DNA of 44,593 bases, from assembly GCA_014534425.1 (NCBI GenBank), contig JACVRN010000032.1, forward strand, positions 1 through 44,593. The letters run 5' to 3'. This document shows, piece after piece, positions 41,075 to 44,593 of the stretch. The stretch is from Pyrinomonadaceae bacterium. Lineage in GTDB: Bacteria; Acidobacteriota; Blastocatellia; Pyrinomonadales; Pyrinomonadaceae. A program made the translations under genes and the position numbers. Position 1 is the stretch's first letter; every line of letters starts with the position of its first letter. Below the pieces are notes generated by a model. The model saw only the letters and a program-made list of their open reading frames with translations. It was not told the origin of the DNA and ran no database searches.

Positions 41075-42913
41075 ATGCGCTTTCCGCAAACCTTTATTGA
41101 CGACCTCAGGCGACAGGCGGACATCGTGCGCGTCATACAGGATTACGTCTCTTTGAAGAAGAAGGGCGCGAACTGGATGGCCTGCTGCCCCTTTCACCAG
41201 GAGAAGACGCCTTCGTTCTCCGTTAATCCGGCGAAGGATATTTTCTACTGCTTCGGATGCTCTAAGGGAGGCTCCGTCTTCAACTTTGTGATGGAGATGG
41301 AGCGCGTCTCTTTCCCCGAAGCCGTTCGCATCGTGGCGGAGAAGGCGAATGTGCCCCTGCCGCAGATGGTCGAGGACAAAAAGTTCGAGGCCAGGCGGGC
41401 TGAGGCCGACGAAGTTATTGAGATGAACTCCTGGGCGCTTGAGTGGTGGGAGGCGCAACTTGAGGATGGAAACCCTGAGGCCAGGCGTGCGCGCGAGTAC
41501 ATAGAGGGGCGCGAGATTGCGTATGAGACGCGCCGGGGCTTCAGGCTAGGCTACGCCCCCGATAGTTGGGACGCTCTGCTCTCGTACTTGAAAAAGCGGG
41601 GCGCGCAGGATTCTCAGCTTGAGCGAAGCGGCCTGGTGGTCAAAAAGGATGCGGGCGGCTTTTATGACCGCTTTCGCGGGCGGGTGATTTTCCCGGTCAT
41701 GGACGCGCAAGGGCGGGCCGTAGCCTTCGGCGGCAGAATCATGGGCGAGGGCGAGCCTAAGTACCTTAACTCGCCGGAAACCGCCGCCTATACGAAGGGT
41801 CGCCACCTCTACGGCCTGAATTTAACGCGCGACGAGATACGCCGCCGGAAATTCGCCATTCTGGTCGAAGGCTACCTGGATTTGATAATTCCCTACCAAG
41901 CGGGGGTCAGAAATCTGGTGGCGAGCCTGGGCACGGCTCTGACGCCCGAACAGGCGAAACTTCTGGGACGGTTTGCGCGTAAAGTCGTAGTCAATTATGA
42001 TGGCGATAAGGCGGGCGTGGCTGCGGCGAAACGGGCAATAGAAACGCTTCTGGCAGAAGACTTTGAGGTCAAAGTGCTGGTTCTGCCGGACAACGCAGAC
42101 CCTGACGAATTCATCAAACGTCACGGCGTTGAGGCGTATCAGGAACGGCGCGGGAAATCACTCCCCCACATACAATTTGTGCTGGATCAGGCAGTACGGG
42201 ATCGCAATCTTCGGCGTCCTGCTGATAAAGCGGCGGCGGTCGAGGAAGTGCTCCCGTATGTTCGTGCTGTTCGCAACACGATTCAGAAGCGCGAATATTT
42301 TGACATGGTAATGGATGCGCTTCGAGTGGAGGAACAACTCCTGCGGCAGGAATTGTGGCAGGCCGTCAGGAATGCGGGCGCAAAAGTGGACGCCGCGAAC
42401 GTTCGGCAGAAAGTGGCTGAGGCCGCAGGGGCGCAGCCGACAATCGCGGAACAAAAGCTGCTTGAGCTTCTCGTCCATGATAAGGATTTGCGGCGGGCGA
42501 TTTTGCCCAGGATGGAAGCGGCGGATTACGAGGATTTACCTACATCCGCAATCTTTCGCGCCCTCGTAGAGATTGACAGGGCGGGCGGCGAGGTCGATTT
42601 TGCCGCCCTGAGCGCGAAAACGGAAGGCGACCCTGTTGCATCTGACATGGTGCCGCTTCTTTTGATGAGCGAGCCTCTGAGGGCGGAGGGCGAAGCGGTT
42701 GACGACACACTAGGGGTTGCTGAAAGCTGTTTTTTGACTTTACGCGGGATGATGATTGACCGCCGCCTGAATGACCTGCGAATGGAAGCGGCTGAGGCCG
42801 AATCGGCAGGCGACACGGAGCGGCAGAACCGACTCACTTTAGAGTACCTGGAATGGTCAAAAAAACAGCGAGCGCTTCAGCAGGGAACCGAAGCGGCACG
42901 GGCGGGGTCTTAA
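41075..42913 (+). CDS. dnaG: DNA primase DnaG
   Basis: The 612-residue primase has the N-terminal zinc-binding domain (Cys38, His41, Cys59, Cys62 in CPFHQEKTPSF and YCFGCSKGG). The catalytic region follows (RVIFPVMDAQGRAVAFGGR), with a TOPRIM core carrying VEGYLDLI, Asp in NYDGDKAG and LPDNADPDEF. The C-terminal helicase-binding region starts at about residue 430. It makes RNA primers at the fork with DnaB. The ATG at 41075 is chosen because the longer frame to 40928 overlaps the MBL gene and does not match DnaG. rpoD follows, the usual macromolecular-synthesis order. Confidence 0.96.
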   Translation: MRFPQTFIDDLRRQADIVRVIQDYVSLKKKGANWMACCPFHQEKTPSFSVNPAKDIFYCFGCSKGGSVFNFVMEMERVSFPEAVRIVAEKANVPLPQMVEDKKFEARRAEADEVIEMNSWALEWWEAQLEDGNPEARRAREYIEGREIAYETRRGFRLGYAPDSWDALLSYLKKRGAQDSQLERSGLVVKKDAGGFYDRFRGRVIFPVMDAQGRAVAFGGRIMGEGEPKYLNSPETAAYTKGRHLYGLNLTRDEIRRRKFAILVEGYLDLIIPYQAGVRNLVASLGTALTPEQAKLLGRFARKVVVNYDGDKAGVAAAKRAIETLLAEDFEVKVLVLPDNADPDEFIKRHGVEAYQERRGKSLPHIQFVLDQAVRDRNLRRPADKAAAVEEVLPYVRAVRNTIQKREYFDMVMDALRVEEQLLRQELWQAVRNAGAKVDAANVRQKVAEAAGAQPTIAEQKLLELLVHDKDLRRAILPRMEAADYEDLPTSAIFRALVEIDRAGGEVDFAALSAKTEGDPVASDMVPLLLMSEPLRAEGEAVDDTLGVAESCFLTLRGMMIDRRLNDLRMEAAEAESAGDTERQNRLTLEYLEWSKKQRALQQGTEAARAGS

Positions 42914-43025
42914 AAGTTAAGTGAGATGAAAAACGAGTAGAGCGGGGACTCGAATTGCACGCGCGCAAGCCAAAGGCGTCTCTCCAATTATTAAGCCGGG
43001 GCGCGCGGAAGGTGGAAGAAAAAAA

Positions 43026-44593
43026 TTGAGCATCGAAGAGAAAGACAGAGATGATGTCATGCAGCGCCTTCTGGAGCTGGGTGGCGACAAAAAGTATTTA
43101 ACGTTTGACGACCTGAACCGCGAACTGCCGGACAACGTCGTCTCGCCCGATGATATAGAGGATGTCCTTCAAAAACTGGAAGGCTCCAACATTCCTGTTG
43201 CGGATTCGGACGAGCGATTGATTGAGCAGGCTGCGGCTCTTGCCACGGACGACGAAGACGACTCGATTGACGAAGACATTGAGCTAGACCTTTCGGCGGG
43301 CGCGCTTGAGAAGACGAACGACCCTGTGCGCCTGTACTTGAGAGAGATGGGCGTGGTGCCGCTTCTCACGCGCGAAGGCGAGGTCGCAATCGCCAAGCGC
43401 ATAGAGCGCGGTCAGCTTAAAACTCAGAAAGCCATCTCGCGCTCGCCCATAGCGGTCGCGGAGCTTCTGAAAATCGGTGACGAGCTTGAATCAGGCAAGC
43501 TCCACATACGCGACATAGTCAACTTCTCAGAGCAGGCCGAACTGACCGGCGACGAGGACAAGGCGGACGAGTATCTGCGCTGGACTGTCGAAGGCATAGA
43601 GAACATTCGCAAGCTCTTCAAGCAGGGCTTGAAGGAGTGGGACAAACTCCGTGCGGAGCAGAAGGTCTCGCGCGGAAAGAAATCCAAGAAGCTCCTGCGC
43701 CTTCAGCGCAAGGTCGCGCGCATACGCCTTGAGATAGCGCAGGAAATCGGACGCCTCAACATGACGGAGCGCGCCCGCCAGCGTCTCATCAACTCCATCC
43801 GCTCCGTGCAGAAAGAAGTCAGACAGGCGGAGCGCGAGATTGATAACTACACGGAGAAGCTCAACCGCAAGCGCATCAAGCCGGAAGACGAGCGCGACTT
43901 TAAGCGCCACATCTCTTCGGCCAAGAAGCGCCTGCAACAGATTGAAGCAGACCACAACATCTCGCCCGTGGAGATTAAGCGCTCTCTACAATCAATCGTC
44001 ATCGGCGAGCAGGAAACGGGTCAGGCCAAGCGCGAGTTGATAGAAGCCAACCTGCGCCTTGTTGTTTCAATAGCCAAGAAGTATACGAACCGTGGCCTTC
44101 AGTTTCTTGATTTGATTCAAGAGGGCAACATAGGCTTGATGAAGGCCGTGGACAAGTTCGAGTGGCGTCGCGGCTACAAGTTCTCGACTTATGCAACATG
44201 GTGGATTAGGCAGGCTATCACGCGCGCCATCGCGGATCAGGCGCGAACCATACGCATCCCCGTGCACATGATTGAGACCATCAACAAGCTGATTCGCACC
44301 AGCCGCGCGCTGGTTCAGGAACTCGGGCGCGAGCCGACGAGCGAAGAGATAGCGCGCAAGATGGACATTCCCGTTTCAAAGGTGCGAAAGGTCTTGAAAA
44401 TCGCGCAAGAGCCTATCTCGCTTGAGACGCCAATCGGTGAAGAGGAAGATTCGCACCTCGGCGACTTCATAGAAGACAAGTCCATCTTGAATCCTGCGGA
44501 CGCAGTGGTGGCTTCGAACCTCAGAGAGATAACGGACGAGGTTCTGGCTACACTGACGCCGCGCGAAGAGAAGGTCATCAAGATGCGCTTCGG
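43026..44593 (+). CDS. rpoD: RNA polymerase primary sigma factor RpoD (3' end cut by window)
   Basis: The frame runs off the window end after about 522 codons. Region 1.1 is recognisable ([27 protein letters not shown]). Region 1.2 follows ([29 protein letters not shown]), then a charged non-conserved region, region 2 ([45 protein letters not shown]), region 3 and the start of region 4 ([13 protein letters not shown]). It directs core polymerase to housekeeping promoters. The proposed start is a TTG at 43026 behind a GGAAGGTGG run. The frame stays open upstream to 42930 without an ATG or GTG, so the exact N-terminus is uncertain. It follows dnaG by 112 bases. Confidence 0.95.
   Translation, partial: MSIEEKDRDDVMQRLLELGGDKKYLTFDDLNRELPDNVVSPDDIEDVLQKLEGSNIPVADSDERLIEQAAALATDDEDDSIDEDIELDLSAGALEKTNDPVRLYLREMGVVPLLTREGEVAIAKRIERGQLKTQKAISRSPIAVAELLKIGDELESGKLHIRDIVNFSEQAELTGDEDKADEYLRWTVEGIENIRKLFKQGLKEWDKLRAEQKVSRGKKSKKLLRLQRKVARIRLEIAQEIGRLNMTERARQRLINSIRSVQKEVRQAEREIDNYTEKLNRKRIKPEDERDFKRHISSAKKRLQQIEADHNISPVEIKRSLQSIVIGEQETGQAKRELIEANLRLVVSIAKKYTNRGLQFLDLIQEGNIGLMKAVDKFEWRRGYKFSTYATWWIRQAITRAIADQARTIRIPVHMIETINKLIRTSRALVQELGREPTSEEIARKMDIPVSKVRKVLKIAQEPISLETPIGEEEDSHLGDFIEDKSILNPADAVVASNLREITDEVLATLTPREEKVIKMRF

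Noticed and set aside
1..44593. tRNA, rRNA, insertion sequences or prophage genes
   Set aside because: Reading both strands showed no cloverleaf-like gene, rRNA segment, transposase or phage structural gene.

Overview
The window is a GC-rich bacterial chromosome segment with tightly packed housekeeping and signalling genes. Gene content points to Acidobacteriota, probably class Blastocatellia. The pointers are a fused 2-oxoglutarate decarboxylase/dehydrogenase, a subtilase with a VVMGDG repeat tail, a very long Ser/Thr kinase with PEGA and TPR domains, and frequent TTG/GTG starts. This placement is inference from gene content; there is no rRNA or tRNA gene here to confirm it.

Layout. 1-5767 (minus): a truncated geranylgeranyl-reductase-like flavoprotein, a DUF4173-type membrane protein, a membrane-anchored protein of unknown function, a winged-helix regulator with its partner membrane protein, and a CapA-like lipoprotein. 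6013-9789 (minus): the large kgd-type 2-oxoglutarate enzyme, divergent from an exported alpha/beta hydrolase (9982-10878). 10931-13554 (plus): three genes of unknown function, two membrane-anchored (one with a SAF/CpaB-like domain). 13602-15458 (plus): a Tat-signal protein and an amidase. 15473-20061 (minus): ribH, nusB, a CheY-like regulator, cheA and a secreted protein, all in one direction. 20276-23864 (minus): rhomboid protease, 3-hydroxyacyl-CoA dehydrogenase, enoyl-CoA hydratase and a coiled-coil protein. 24185-28538: a subtilase convergent with a thioredoxin/NHL protein, separated by a clear terminator. 28883-37730 (plus): a 1245-residue kinase, cheW, a HEAT-repeat protein, cheR and cheB. 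37810-44593 (plus): mutS2, a di-iron metallo-beta-lactamase-fold protein, dnaG and the start of rpoD (cut by the window end).

The genes suggest one chemosensory pathway split over two loci: CheA and CheY in one, CheW, CheR and CheB plus a HEAT scaffold in the other. No methyl-accepting receptor is present in the window. Core metabolism (2-oxoglutarate oxidation, beta-oxidation, riboflavin) and the replication/transcription pair dnaG-rpoD surround it.

The most unusual signal is not a gene. Eight intergenic spacers hold short tandem repeats of period 7, 8 or 9 followed by their reverse complement, so each can fold into a hairpin. Unit sequences differ between loci but the architecture is the same. 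They concentrate in the chemosensory and ribH-nusB regions, abut start codons that lack a Shine-Dalgarno sequence, and at several loci supply the stop codon of the preceding gene.
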